A DNA stretch of 20,492 bases from Chalciporus piperatus (Eukaryota; Basidiomycota; Agaricomycetes; Boletales; Boletaceae): contig JBBPTG010000359.1 of NCBI GenBank assembly GCA_038093975.1, positions 1 through 20,492 on the forward strand, given 5' to 3'. Positions 8,101-14,758 of this stretch are shown here, one piece after another. Numbering within the stretch: position 1 is the first letter of the stretch; every line of letters begins with the position of its first letter. The translations under genes were made by a program, and so were the position numbers. A model generated the notes under the pieces. The model was not told the origin of the DNA. It ran no database searches and was given only the letters and a program-made list of their open reading frames with translations.

Positions 8101-9647
8101 TTGGCATGTGGTTTGACAGTTGGCGCTTTGATCCAGTACATGGTATCACGACCATGCGAGTGAAACGATAGAATGGTCTTTTTAATGCAGGTATCTTGAA
8201 ATTCGATACCGTTCGGAACAGCTTTCAGTGTTAGACACTGATCTTTGAGCAATGTGCCCATCGATATAAGCTTGATGTTGCATGTGGGCATATATATGGT
8301 CGGCGATAACCGCACGGTGTTACCATTGAACTCCACAATAACTGTGCCGATGCCAAGAATTGGCGCACGACCGTTCGCTGTCTGTGAGTACTCTGGCTTG
8401 GTAAAAGCGTTGTACTCGGCGAAATCGTTGATATTATTTGTAAAATGGGCCGAAGCCCCTGAATCTAGCAGCCATAGGTCTGCTGGTGTGTCATACACGT
8501 CGCTCTTTTGCTTGCCCTTATCGTTCTTCGAACAGTTATCACACAGTTGGAACGGGGTAGCAGTAGATTCATTTCTATCTACTACATCAGACATGTTACA
8601 ATAAAATGCAATTTTCTGTGGCGAAGGCCGCACATCAGTGTCTGTGTAGAGAAAGAGCGGGAAAGGGACTTGCCAAACGTCAGCGGCGCCAAAGTCGAAG
8701 TACTGCGAGATGAACTCGTCAGGAGCTTCGTCGCCTAAGGAGACGGTGTCCTCGCCCTCCGCCTCATACTCCTCGTCGAGGGGCATGATGGACGTGATCT
8801 CCATCTCAGCATCTTCAATGGTTTCCTGTAGACGCTCTAAAAGAGAGCGGTCGGGAGTCTCGTGAATACGAGAGAAACCAGAAGGGCCAAAGTAGGCCGC
8901 ACCGAGTTGGTGTTGGAGGGTCCTATGGTCATTGACCGGATAGGACATGGAGGCGCCATCCTTCTTATAGAAGGGCGAGCGCGGGAGAGAGACGGGGGCG
9001 TCGTAGTTGATGTGGCGGTTAGCCACAGGGTCAAGCGTACGAACGGTCTCGATAGTAGGCGTGACACCCAGCCGGTCCACGAGGGATATGGCGTTCTGGG
9101 TGTGGGGAAAGGCGGGAGGACCGTATTGATGTGCGCCGGTGGTGTGCGCAAGAGTGCGAGGGCCGACGACGGGGGAAGTGAAGACGGTGGAGGCCGGGCT
9201 AAGTACCGGGGCGTTGGAGAACGAGGAGAAGGCGAAGGACGCAGAAGCGTCGTTCGCATTGGCGCGACGTTCGTCGCGCTTCTTCTTCCCCTTTTCCGAG
9301 CGCTTACCTTCCCTGCGCTTCTTCTTCTTTTGCTCGCCGTCCGGCTTCTGCGATGCAGATGACTCCTGTTGTTGATTAAACTTGGGGTCGTCCCCCTTCC
9401 GCTTAACAGCGGAGATCTGGTTTGCCTGCTGAGCAGGCTGCGCATTCTTCGGGACGTGACGGGATATGTGCTGCTGGTAGGCAGCGACGACGCGTTGTTC
9501 GATCTGCACCAGGGTAGGTGCAGCGGGAGCGGGAGTGGCGGTGGTGACAGCGGTAGGGACGGATCTCTCGTTGACTGACTTGACGACATAGTCGGCGTAA
9601 GCGGGGAGCTTCGCCAACACGAACATCCGTTGGATGTTGTTTGGAAT
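5121..9647 (-). CDS. pol: Copia Gag-Pol polyprotein, 5'-truncated but otherwise uninterrupted
   Basis: One open frame of about 1,500 codons; the first Met (codon at 9624-9626) is internal to gag, and the frame is open to 9668. Residues counted from that Met: the end of the Gag fold (FVLAKLPAYADYVV) at the N-terminus; a Lys/Arg-rich cluster near residue 100 in place of a zinc knuckle; protease DSGA at 388; HX4H at 522-527 and CX2C at 555-558 of the integrase zinc domain; a D585, D647, E683 catalytic triad (35 residues between the last two); a Pro/Arg-rich low-complexity linker near 850-910; RT with YVDD at 1184-1187; and RNase H with TDSDWG and STEAEYMAL. The late RNase H motif reads HIPLRYFF where many relatives have HIDIRYHF. 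No stop or frameshift breaks it, suggesting recent activity before the 5' end was lost. Confidence 0.9.
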   Translation of the reverse strand: MPNNIQRMFVLAKLPAYADYVVKSVNERSVPTAVTTATPAPAAPTLVQIEQRVVAAYQQHISRHVPKNAQPAQQANQISAVKRKGDDPKFNQQQESSASQKPDGEQKKKKRREGKRSEKGKKKRDERRANANDASASFAFSSFSNAPVLSPASTVFTSPVVGPRTLAHTTGAHQYGPPAFPHTQNAISLVDRLGVTPTIETVRTLDPVANRHINYDAPVSLPRSPFYKKDGASMSYPVNDHRTLQHQLGAAYFGPSGFSRIHETPDRSLLERLQETIEDAEMEITSIMPLDEEYEAEGEDTVSLGDEAPDEFISQYFDFGAADVWQVPFPLFLYTDTDVRPSPQKIAFYCNMSDVVDRNESTATPFQLCDNCSKNDKGKQKSDVYDTPADLWLLDSGASAHFTNNINDFAEYNAFTKPEYSQTANGRAPILGIGTVIVEFNGNTVRLSPTIYMPTCNIKLISMGTLLKDQCLTLKAVPNGIEFQDTCIKKTILSFHSHGRDTMYWIKAPTVKPHAKPISMAAVDYDLLHRRLGHPSRDVLKAARKHLKDFPDVEIPSNPPICPGCEHGTQPNRTFPHTETRASAPFELIHSDLKSFEIESYHKFKYAVVFYDDFTSMSWLALIRTKDQTLKMVKQFIAFVRTQYNAKVKAWKSDAGGEYTSKAFTEYMRDEGIRIQQSAPYAHQQNGRAERLIRTLMDKAQAMRLHACLSDSYWEFAITHASHVYNRTPMARLNWKTPMEKLTGEQSSVSHLRVFGCGAYVHLPDETRKGKLQPKSQLMIYLGVAPGSERNYIFMRPNNSMHTSAHAIFDEHLFPKCSGARPHRPVSHPPTETHRHTDDESESSDSDSSDDQSDAVKPAPDPQPAPARPETPPAPAPAPPVTPPSARPPAGPPPAPPRRSQRERRPPTRPGNVYGEDRHPLQQIKDIEKRSRWEKLIGHGESSREPQREQPIPGSMPDSNPSEDEIERITREGGEALINYLCSRAYIPDEMSNPNYREWKFRDILKLPTEEQKLWRQACETELQMLKDRKVYEIVDQPADRKIIKNRWVFNVKSDGRKRARLVAKGFSQVEGVDYDQIFSPVVRYETVRCMLALSTLENWYITGLDVRSAYLYGKLEEELYMEFPEGFTPPDKKGKVLRLLRAIYGLKQAGLSWWRTLDKSMAELGFTRLKTNAGLFIYRNGNDIVIAIVYVDDALFCGPNKAVVNKLKATFMKTWECRDLGEPKEFLGMNLRREGRKLHIDQCKYLDKVLERFGMTNAKAAPTPLPQGYYPEKNVAPVNFELRTRFQTVIGSLLYLMLGTRPDIAYAVTQLARQSANPTKEHLDRAMYVCRYLVGTRQYSLTFNGASGNGIFACTDSDWGQDPITRHSQTGFFLKLADGAFLWNSHLQSSTALNSTEAEYMALSDCTRQVSWIHHMFSELGYKLKAIPVCGDNQGSLFMGENPVTEKRNKHIPLRYFFIRDAVMKWKEVELFYIPGTDNPADMLTKNLGHVKFEKFRSELGLVFYTS

Positions 9648-9665
9648 CGTGTACGTGGTCGACCA
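9648..9665 (+). other. pol: Short remnant of element B integrase left of the TIR element
   Basis: Read on the plus strand this encodes VYVVD followed by CA, which fits the first catalytic Asp of Gypsy integrase. Joined across the TIR element it runs in frame into HGLTKGVIL at 11922. Upstream of 9648 the plus strand no longer resembles integrase, while the minus strand reads as Copia gag. The identification rests on only 18 bp. Confidence 0.45.
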
Positions 9666-9669
9666 GCAT

Positions 9670-9709
9670 CAGGAAAACCCTCCCCTAGATAATTGTATAG
9701 AATAGTAGA
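9670..9709 (+). repeat. Left terminal inverted repeat of the TIR element
   Basis: 40 bp starting CAGGAAAACC and ending GAATAGTAGA. It matches the reverse complement of 11879-11918 except at position 18 (A here, G in the other). Such ends are transposase binding sites. Confidence 0.85.
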
Positions 9710-9889
9710 AAATTACTGAAAAACCGTGTTTTTTTCGAAAATATCATGTAATTTCTCATATTATCAGGAAATTTTGTGTCAGTTACAAGTGGCTGACCAC
9801 CCTTGAGAGTGTATTATCAGATATTTCATGATATTTCATATAATTCATGATAATTATACTCAACTTTTCTGAAGGTATAAGTAGTCCAA

Positions 9890-10635
9890 AGGGTGGAAAA
9901 CTGAGTGTAGCAAAAGTGTAGTAAGTGTAGTGAAAAGTGTAGCAAAGTGTAGCAAAAAAGTGTACTAAAAGTGTAGTCAATGGTGTGGGAAAATGTGTAG
10001 TGATGGAGTGTAACTAAAGTGTACAAAAAAGCGTACTAAAAGTGTAGTTACAAGTGTGGGAAAATGTGTAGTAATAGAGTGTAGCAAAAAAGCGTACTAA
10101 AAGTGTAGTCAATGGTGTGGGAAAATGTGTAGTGATGGAGTGTAGCTAAAGTGTACAAAAAAGTGTACTAAAAGTGTAGTTACAAGTGTGGGAAAATGTG
10201 TAATAATAGAGTGTAGCAAAAAAGCGTACTAAAAGTGTAGTGAATGTGTAGTCAATAGTGTGGGAAAGTCTATTAGGTTAGAGTGTAGCTAAAGTGTACA
10301 AAAAAGCGTAGTAAATGTGTAGTTACAAGTGTGGGAAGTGTGTAGCTAAACTGTGGTAAAACTATCAAATGTGTAGGAAAGTGTAGCTAGATGGAGTGTA
10401 GCTAAACTGTAGCAAAAAAGCGTACTAAATCAGTAATCAAAAGTGTACCAAAGTATATTAGGATTGAGTGTAGGAAAAGTGTACAAAAAAGCGTACTAAG
10501 GGTAGTCAAGAGTGTAGCAAAGTAACTAGGTTTGACTGGAGCTAAGTGTACAAAAAAGCGTACCAAAAGTGTAGTTAAAAGTGTGAAAGTGTTGTGATTG
10601 AGTGTACAAAAAAGCGTAGATAAGTGTAGCTTAAT
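9890..10635 (+). repeat. GTGTAG-rich minisatellite with 132-bp higher-order period
   Basis: The core CAAAAAAG(C/T)GTA occurs ten times, at 9953, 10024, 10085, 10156, 10217, 10299, 10413, 10484, 10551 and 10607. Spacing alternates 71 and 61 bp at the start, giving a 132-bp higher-order unit (9953 to 10085 to 10217), then decays. Between cores are AAAAGTGTAGT and GTGTGGGAAA(A)TGTGTAG modules. The strand is purine-rich. It fills the left interior of the TIR element; a role as subterminal protein-binding repeats is only an inference. Confidence 0.85.
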
Positions 10636-10674
10636 TTCCCTAATGGTTGGACTTGTCAAAAATCCGCACGGGAA

Positions 10675-10686
10675 GGTCACGTGACC
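10675..10686. promoter_or_regulatory. GGTCACGTGACC palindrome (E-box type)
   Basis: A perfect 12-bp palindrome with a CACGTG core, located between the minisatellite and the hairpin array of the TIR element. The 8-bp TCACGTGA core also occurs in the LTRs of A (4617, 12679) and C (15195, 18598). CACGTG is the recognition core of bHLH proteins such as Cbf1. Binding here is inferred. Confidence 0.4.
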
Positions 10687-10689
10687 GTG

Positions 10690-11550
10690 TTGAACTTGCC
10701 GCGTCAGCATTTTCGAGTCCTCACCACTACAACTACCACTACCCCACAACCCACCTCAACACAGCACGAAAACGCAGCCGGCGAGGGCTCAACAGCCCCG
10801 CCGGCTTCACCAGGTGAGTTCTCGCTCACCACCACCACCACCACTCACCTCAAGCACAGCCGCGCGGGCTCAAAGCTTGCCCCACCACCTTCGACCACCC
10901 AACTTCTTCGACACGAAAAAACAGCCGGCGAGGGCTCAACAGCCCCGCCGGCTGTCACAGGTGAGTTTCTACTCACCCCACCACCACCACTGGCACCTCT
11001 CACCTCGAATACAGCCACTCGGGCTGTTTGCCCCACCACCACCACCACCTCCCACTCGAACTCGAACAATACGGCCGGCGTGGGCTCAACAGCCCCGCCG
11101 GCATGACAAGGTTCGTTTTTCCTCAACCCACCACCTCTCATCTCGTATACAGCCATTCAGGCTGTATGCCCCACCATCATATCCCACCTCAACCTCGACA
11201 CTCGACATCAAAACACGGCCGGCGAGGGCTCGACAGCCCCGTCGGCCTCACGAGGTAAGTTCCCACTCACCCCCACCACATCCACTCACCTCGAACACAG
11301 CCGGTCGGTCATTCGAGCTCGCCGCCACCTCATGCCACCTCCTCACCAACACCTTTTCACGAGCCTCACTGGCTGGCTCGTGCATGCCTTGGGACACCTT
11401 GTAGGTAAGCTCATCTACACCATCTCTGCTTCCTCTCTCATCACAATCAACAGCTGTACCTTCCTCCCTGGGTTTGTCCAGCACCACAAGTAAGCTCATT
11501 CCCCCACCATCTCTGCTCCCTCTCTCATCACCTCAACAGCTGTACCTTGC
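10690..11550 (+). repeat. C-rich array of GC hairpins, ~147-bp period
   Basis: Strong stem-loops of the form GCCGGCG-A-GGGCT / AGCCCCGCCGGC with a CAAC or CGAC loop occur at 10777-10805, 10921-10955, 11074-11102 and 11217-11247. Their cores start 144-150 bp apart. Weaker ones (ACAGCC...GGCTGT) lie between them at 11011-11027 and 11149-11165. The first, second and fourth strong hairpins are followed by GGTGAGT or GGTAAGT; in the first two this forms a further small hairpin with a nearby CTCACC (10813-10830, 10960-10977). Spacers are CCACC-rich. The array degenerates after about 11300. Open frames here consist only of Pro/Thr/Ser low-complexity sequence and are not considered genes. Confidence 0.8.
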
Positions 11551-11559
11551 TTGATAGCA

Positions 11560-11878
11560 GTTAGTAGATGTAGTACATGATCTGTAGTAGATAGTGGTCA
11601 ATAAATTCATTTTCAATCATCATGATTATGTGTGATTTAATAGTAGTGAATGGCCAGTATTATCAGAATATAGTCTGCTAATATGAACACTATTATGACA
11701 TTATATCTGTTAATTACAATGTCTTTCTGAAGATAATTGTATGGAAATATCAAGATTTTTCAGAAAATCCAGAGAATAACAAGGGGGGGCTACTTATGTT
11801 GATAAAATTGGAAGAATTATTAGAAATATGAAGAAATGTCAATAATTGTTGGTATTTGTGAGAATTACTTTGGAAATA
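11560..11878. other. AT-rich right interior of the TIR element, no gene seen
   Basis: Unique AT-rich sequence with many stops in all frames. The motif ATAAGTAG appears near both ends of the element (9876 on the plus strand; in inverted form around 11790), a possible subterminal repeat. Nothing else is supported. Confidence 0.5.
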
Positions 11879-11918
11879 TCTACTATTCTATACAATTATC
11901 CAGGGGAGGGTTTTCCTG
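11879..11918 (-). repeat. Right terminal inverted repeat of the TIR element
   Basis: Reverse complement of the left repeat over 40 bp with one mismatch; reads inward from CAGGAAAACC on the minus strand. Confidence 0.85.
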
Positions 11919-11921
11919 ATG

Positions 11922-12211
11922 CACGGGCTTACAAAGGGGGTAATTCTCTGCCCTACTAAGAAAACTGTCACCGCCGAAGGGATCGCCTCCCTCTTTTTCC
12001 ACAAAGTCTACCTGAGATTCGGTCTTTACGACAAAATCATCAGCGACCGTGGACCACAATTCGCATCCGAGTTCGCTCGTGAACTAGGACGAATCCTTGG
12101 ATACGACCTTTCCCTCTCCACCGCCTACCATCCCCAATCCGATGGGGAAACTGAACGTGTCAACCAGGAAGTAGAAACCTATCTCCGAATCTATTGTGGA
12201 GATAACCCCAT
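11922..12211 (+). pseudogene. pol: Element B integrase core, split by insertions
   Basis: The frame starts at the TIR element border with [19 protein letters not shown], the segment that follows the first catalytic Asp in this integrase group. It then shows [11 protein letters not shown] (second Asp) and [16 protein letters not shown] (Glu). The ATG at 11919 belongs to the transposon end, not to a true start. Reading stops making sense at 12211, where an A-family solo LTR begins. The CCCAT duplication shows that the frame continues at 12810 with SWADSISHAEFAHN. The upstream zinc domain, RT and RNase H are not in the window. Confidence 0.85.
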
Positions 12212-12804
12212 TGAAACGACTCAACTCAATCAAGAGCTAGCGCTATCATCAGACAACATGCCCTAGTGGAACCACATCAACTCAGTAACTAGAGCTGAGG
12301 ATCAGACTAGGCAAGCAGGAGCGCTTGGCCCATGAAGTTCAAGAAGAGGAAACTCCAGGAGAACAAGACTGGAGAGCCAGTGCTTGTCAACCCGGGTTTA
12401 TATACTATTGACAGTGTTTGTACATGTTGTGGCTAAACCTTAACTATATGACTAGGTATGACTAGATATGAGTCATGGCGAGTAACAGCCAATAGCGTAT
12501 ATGACTAGTAAGCGAGATGAGTCAGCGTGAGTCAGTATGAGTCACGGTGAGTCATAATGAGTCATTAAGAGTCTGAGTCATGGTGACTCGGTATGAGTCA
12601 TGGACAGTGGGGAAGATGCACAGCCACGCACAGCCACGTTACGTAAGCGAAAGGCTAGACCTAGCTGATGTCAGCAGGTCACGTGATGTGATCTTGATAA
12701 GATAAGATAACAGAAAAGGGAGAGAAAGCGACTAAGTTCAAAAGTGAAAGAGAAATGTAGTAAGTGTAGGAAAGACTAGGATAAGGAACTGAGCGTTCGT
12801 AACA
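12212..12804 (-). repeat. Solo LTR of the A family inserted in the integrase of B
   Basis: On the minus strand it starts TGTTACGAACGCTC like the 3' LTR of element A and ends GTCGTTTCA, 593 bp in all. It is flanked by an exact CCCAT duplication (12207-12211 and 12805-12809). No internal element sequence is present, so it is a solo LTR left by LTR-LTR recombination. A TATATAAA promoter lies at 12397-12404 (minus), TCACGTGA at 12679-12686 and a TGAGTCA array at 12449-12600. Removing it with one duplication copy rejoins the integrase frame exactly. Confidence 0.9.
12449..12600. promoter_or_regulatory. Decamer array of TGAGTCA (Gcn4/AP-1 type) sites in the LTR U3
   Basis: Exact TGAGTCA copies start at 12469, 12518, 12528, 12538, 12548, 12558, 12574 and 12594. 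Five are spaced exactly 10 bp apart, and degenerate copies extend the phase (TGACTAG at 12449 and 12459, TGACTCG at 12584). TGA(C/G)TCA is the known site of bZIP factors such as Gcn4 and AP-1. The array lies upstream of the LTR TATA box in LTR orientation, the place of a U3 enhancer. Confidence 0.65.
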
Positions 12805-12809
12805 CCCAT

Positions 12810-13542
12810 ATCCTGGGCTGATTCTATCTCCCACGCCGAATTTGCACACAATCATCGACCCCACTCTGTCACCGGCAAATCCCCGTTCTATCTCATGATG
12901 GGATATGAACCCCGTCCTCTTCCTTCGGTAATTGCTGACTCCGCTCTACCCGCTGTCGAACTTCGCCTTCACTCCCTCACTGCTGCCAGGGACGAAGCAC
13001 TCGCCTCACACGAGCTTGCTAGACAAGTGATGTCCGCACGAACTCGACAGAAGTTCAAACCATTTGCCAAAGGAGACAAAGTCTGGCTAGAAGCAAGAAA
13101 CCTCAAATGGTCCCTCACTTCCCCAAAGTTCGCCCCGAAACGAGAAGGACCCTTTACCATCACGCAGGTCTTATCCCCGCTATCTTATAAACTCCGCCTC
13201 CCACAAACGTGGAAAATCCACCCCGTGTTTCATGCTTCTCTGTTATCGCCCTATCGCGAAAACCCCGTACACGGACCGAACTTCCCGGCTCCACCACCTG
13301 ACTTGATAGAAGGCGAAGAAGAGTATGAGATCGAAAAGATTCTCCGACACCGAAGTTTCTCCGGACGCTACTCGTACCTGGTTCGCTGGAAAGGATATAC
13401 TGCTGACGAAGATCGCTGGCTCAAAGAGACAGACCTTACCCACGCCAAGGACGTTCTTGAAAACTATAAGAGAGCTCATCCATCCGCATTCCCTTCTTCC
13501 TCAAGATCCCCATCTTCTGTCAGACACAAAACTCGCCGCTGA
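12810..13542 (+). pseudogene. pol: Element B integrase C-terminus and chromodomain
   Basis: This continues the integrase frame after the solo LTR. It holds the end of the DDE fold (WADSISHAEFAHN), the MMGYEPRPLP segment, a basic helical linker, the GPY/F module (REGPFTITQVL, then KIHPVFHASLLSPY) and a chromodomain (YEIEKILRHRSF, YLVRWKGYTADEDRW). It ends in HPSAFPSSS and a short basic Ser-rich tail at TGA 13540. The ATG at 12895 is internal. The stop lies 4 nt before the ATG of the next ORF. Apart from the insertion, no stop or frameshift is seen. Confidence 0.85.
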
Positions 13543-13546
13543 AACT

Positions 13547-14713
13547 ATGTCTGCTCCTACTACCCCTTCGTCAACCACTATGTCTTCCATCTCTTCCCTT
13601 TCTCGTTCTTCTTCTTCTCCTACTTACCCCCCTGGTTTACCTATTCGTTCTCTACCTATTCAACCCACTCGTCCCTCTTCCCCCGAACCCGCTAGCCCAA
13701 CCGTCGCTGAGGCTGGATGGAATACCACTGGTCTTCCACTAAACCCCGCTGGATGGCCAGTCTTACAGGAAGACCTAGATGCCCCCACTCATATTGCCGC
13801 TATTCCCACCGTCAGAGTCTTGTCCGTTGAATTACCACTCGCCGCCCATCGTCTTCGTGACGAGTTGATGGACAATGCCGTCATGGATCGTATGTCCCAA
13901 TTCTTACTTGACTCACGTCTCTCTGTACCCATCGGCGCCCACCTTGATCTGGGGTCACCCCTCTTTGCCCTCTACCGTGCCTACCTGCAAGCATCTCGTC
14001 TCGCCAATCTTCCTCCTTCCCTGACGACGGTTCACCAAGCTCATTCAGAAGCTGCCTCCCTCCGCAATATCCACGGTGATCTAATTACCAACCTCAGCAT
14101 TGCTCTCTATGAGCTACGGATGCCGGAGTTTCTGAATGACCTAGATCGCTACCTCAGAGAATCCGCCTCTGCGGCTCAATCTCCAACCCCTGTCATCGGA
14201 GTTTCTACCTCATCTCTCCCCTCGTCGACTCCTTCCGCGTCTAGCTCCCCTTTGAACGATGAAGAGGAAGCAGTCTTCTTTCGTGCAGAACGTAACCACA
14301 TTACCTCGCAACGACAACGGACTGGCACCATACCTCTATCCACCTCACATCCCCAGTACCACGATGCCTGCTTTGTATGTCACCGACTGGGCCATATACG
14401 TGTCCACTGTCCCGTATACCAGTGTCCCACGTGCTTCCGCTGGGCACCCGGTCACATTCAAGGTCGTTGCCCACTTAGGCGTGGACAAAGACATACAACC
14501 ACGCCACCTGTTGCACCCTCTTCCCGTTCGCGCCGATCAACCAATACCAATCGAGCTGCTCGACGCCCCCCTCCACTCTATACCCGTATCTCGGGTGAGG
14601 CTAATTCACGCGACGACGACGACGCCACTCTCTATGACGGAGATGATCCAACCGACGATGTCGGATATGCAAACATGACCGGTTCTCCTGGTCATCACGG
14701 GTTAAACATTTGA
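13547..14713 (+). CDS. Accessory 388-aa zinc-knuckle protein downstream of pol (element B)
   Basis: I chose ATG 13547 because it is 4 nt after the pol stop (TGA AACT ATG); the frame is open further upstream but overlaps pol there. Order: a Ser/Pro/Thr-rich N-terminal ~60 residues, a helical middle region (about residues 95-225) without a family I recognise, then two cysteine clusters, CFVCHRLGHIRVHC (CX2CX4HX4C) and CPTCFRWAPGHIQGRC (CX2CX6HX4C), and an Arg- then Asp-rich tail. The paired clusters resemble the Gag knuckles of element A, so this is a nucleocapsid-like, probably RNA-binding protein in an unusual place after pol. It may be a relocated gag or a second Gag-like product. It is intact. 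Confidence 0.75.
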   Translation: MSAPTTPSSTTMSSISSLSRSSSSPTYPPGLPIRSLPIQPTRPSSPEPASPTVAEAGWNTTGLPLNPAGWPVLQEDLDAPTHIAAIPTVRVLSVELPLAAHRLRDELMDNAVMDRMSQFLLDSRLSVPIGAHLDLGSPLFALYRAYLQASRLANLPPSLTTVHQAHSEAASLRNIHGDLITNLSIALYELRMPEFLNDLDRYLRESASAAQSPTPVIGVSTSSLPSSTPSASSSPLNDEEEAVFFRAERNHITSQRQRTGTIPLSTSHPQYHDACFVCHRLGHIRVHCPVYQCPTCFRWAPGHIQGRCPLRRGQRHTTTPPVAPSSRSRRSTNTNRAARRPPPLYTRISGEANSRDDDDATLYDGDDPTDDVGYANMTGSPGHHGLNI

Positions 14714-14749
14714 CTAGTTTTTATCTTCGTCGATGACTTGATTCTAATA

Positions 14750-14758
14750 CGGGGGTAA
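14750..14758 (+). other. Polypurine tract of element B
   Basis: CGGGGGTAA immediately before the TGTTACG start of the 3' LTR. It is less purine-pure than those of A and C, but the position is right. Confidence 0.55.

Larger units (their letters stand above)
4866..9647 (-). mobile_element. Ty1/Copia element, 5'-truncated, inserted in the LTR of element A
   Basis: On the minus strand it shows part of gag, protease, integrase, RT, RNase H, a polypurine tract and a 3' LTR. Integrase preceding RT is the Copia order. The 5' LTR, primer binding site and start of gag are missing: the gag similarity ends near 9647, next to sequence that fits the integrase of element B. The rest of the LTR of A, expected beyond the Copia 5' LTR, is also missing, so a deletion has removed that side. 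Confidence 0.85.
9666..11921. mobile_element. Non-autonomous TIR element with internal repeat arrays
   Basis: 40-bp terminal inverted repeats beginning CAGGAAAACCCTCCCC (9670-9709 and 11879-11918) match at 39 of 40 positions. The ends may extend outward, since GCAT flanks the left and ATGC the right. Two boundary readings both give a 2-bp duplication and restore the host integrase frame: element 9666-11921 with CA, or element 9668-11920 with GC. The inside holds no coding sequence I can support: AT-rich ends, a GTGTAG-rich minisatellite, a TCACGTGA palindrome and a C-rich hairpin array. It must be mobilised by a transposase encoded elsewhere. A 2-bp duplication with internal repeats recalls the CACTA/Mirage group, but the ends are not CACTA, so the superfamily is open. 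Confidence 0.7.

Noticed and set aside
8837..9589. 250-codon minus-strand open frame overlapping Copia gag in another frame, and several plus-strand frames in the same region
   Set aside because: They lie over a low-complexity GC-rich stretch of the clear Copia frame and encode Ser/Pro/Arg-rich sequence without any family signal; shadows of the real gene.
9890..10635. CRISPR-like regular repeats
   Set aside because: The spacers are themselves repeated, units are degenerate and the window is eukaryotic; it is a minisatellite inside a transposon.
10681..11404. Two overlapping plus-strand frames of 141 and 196 codons in the C-rich array
   Set aside because: The translation is only Pro/Thr/Ser/His low complexity following the repeat unit; DNA-level hairpin structure explains it better than coding.
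12679..12864. Minus-strand 61-codon frame
   Set aside because: It runs through the solo LTR and into the integrase of B; no coding signal.
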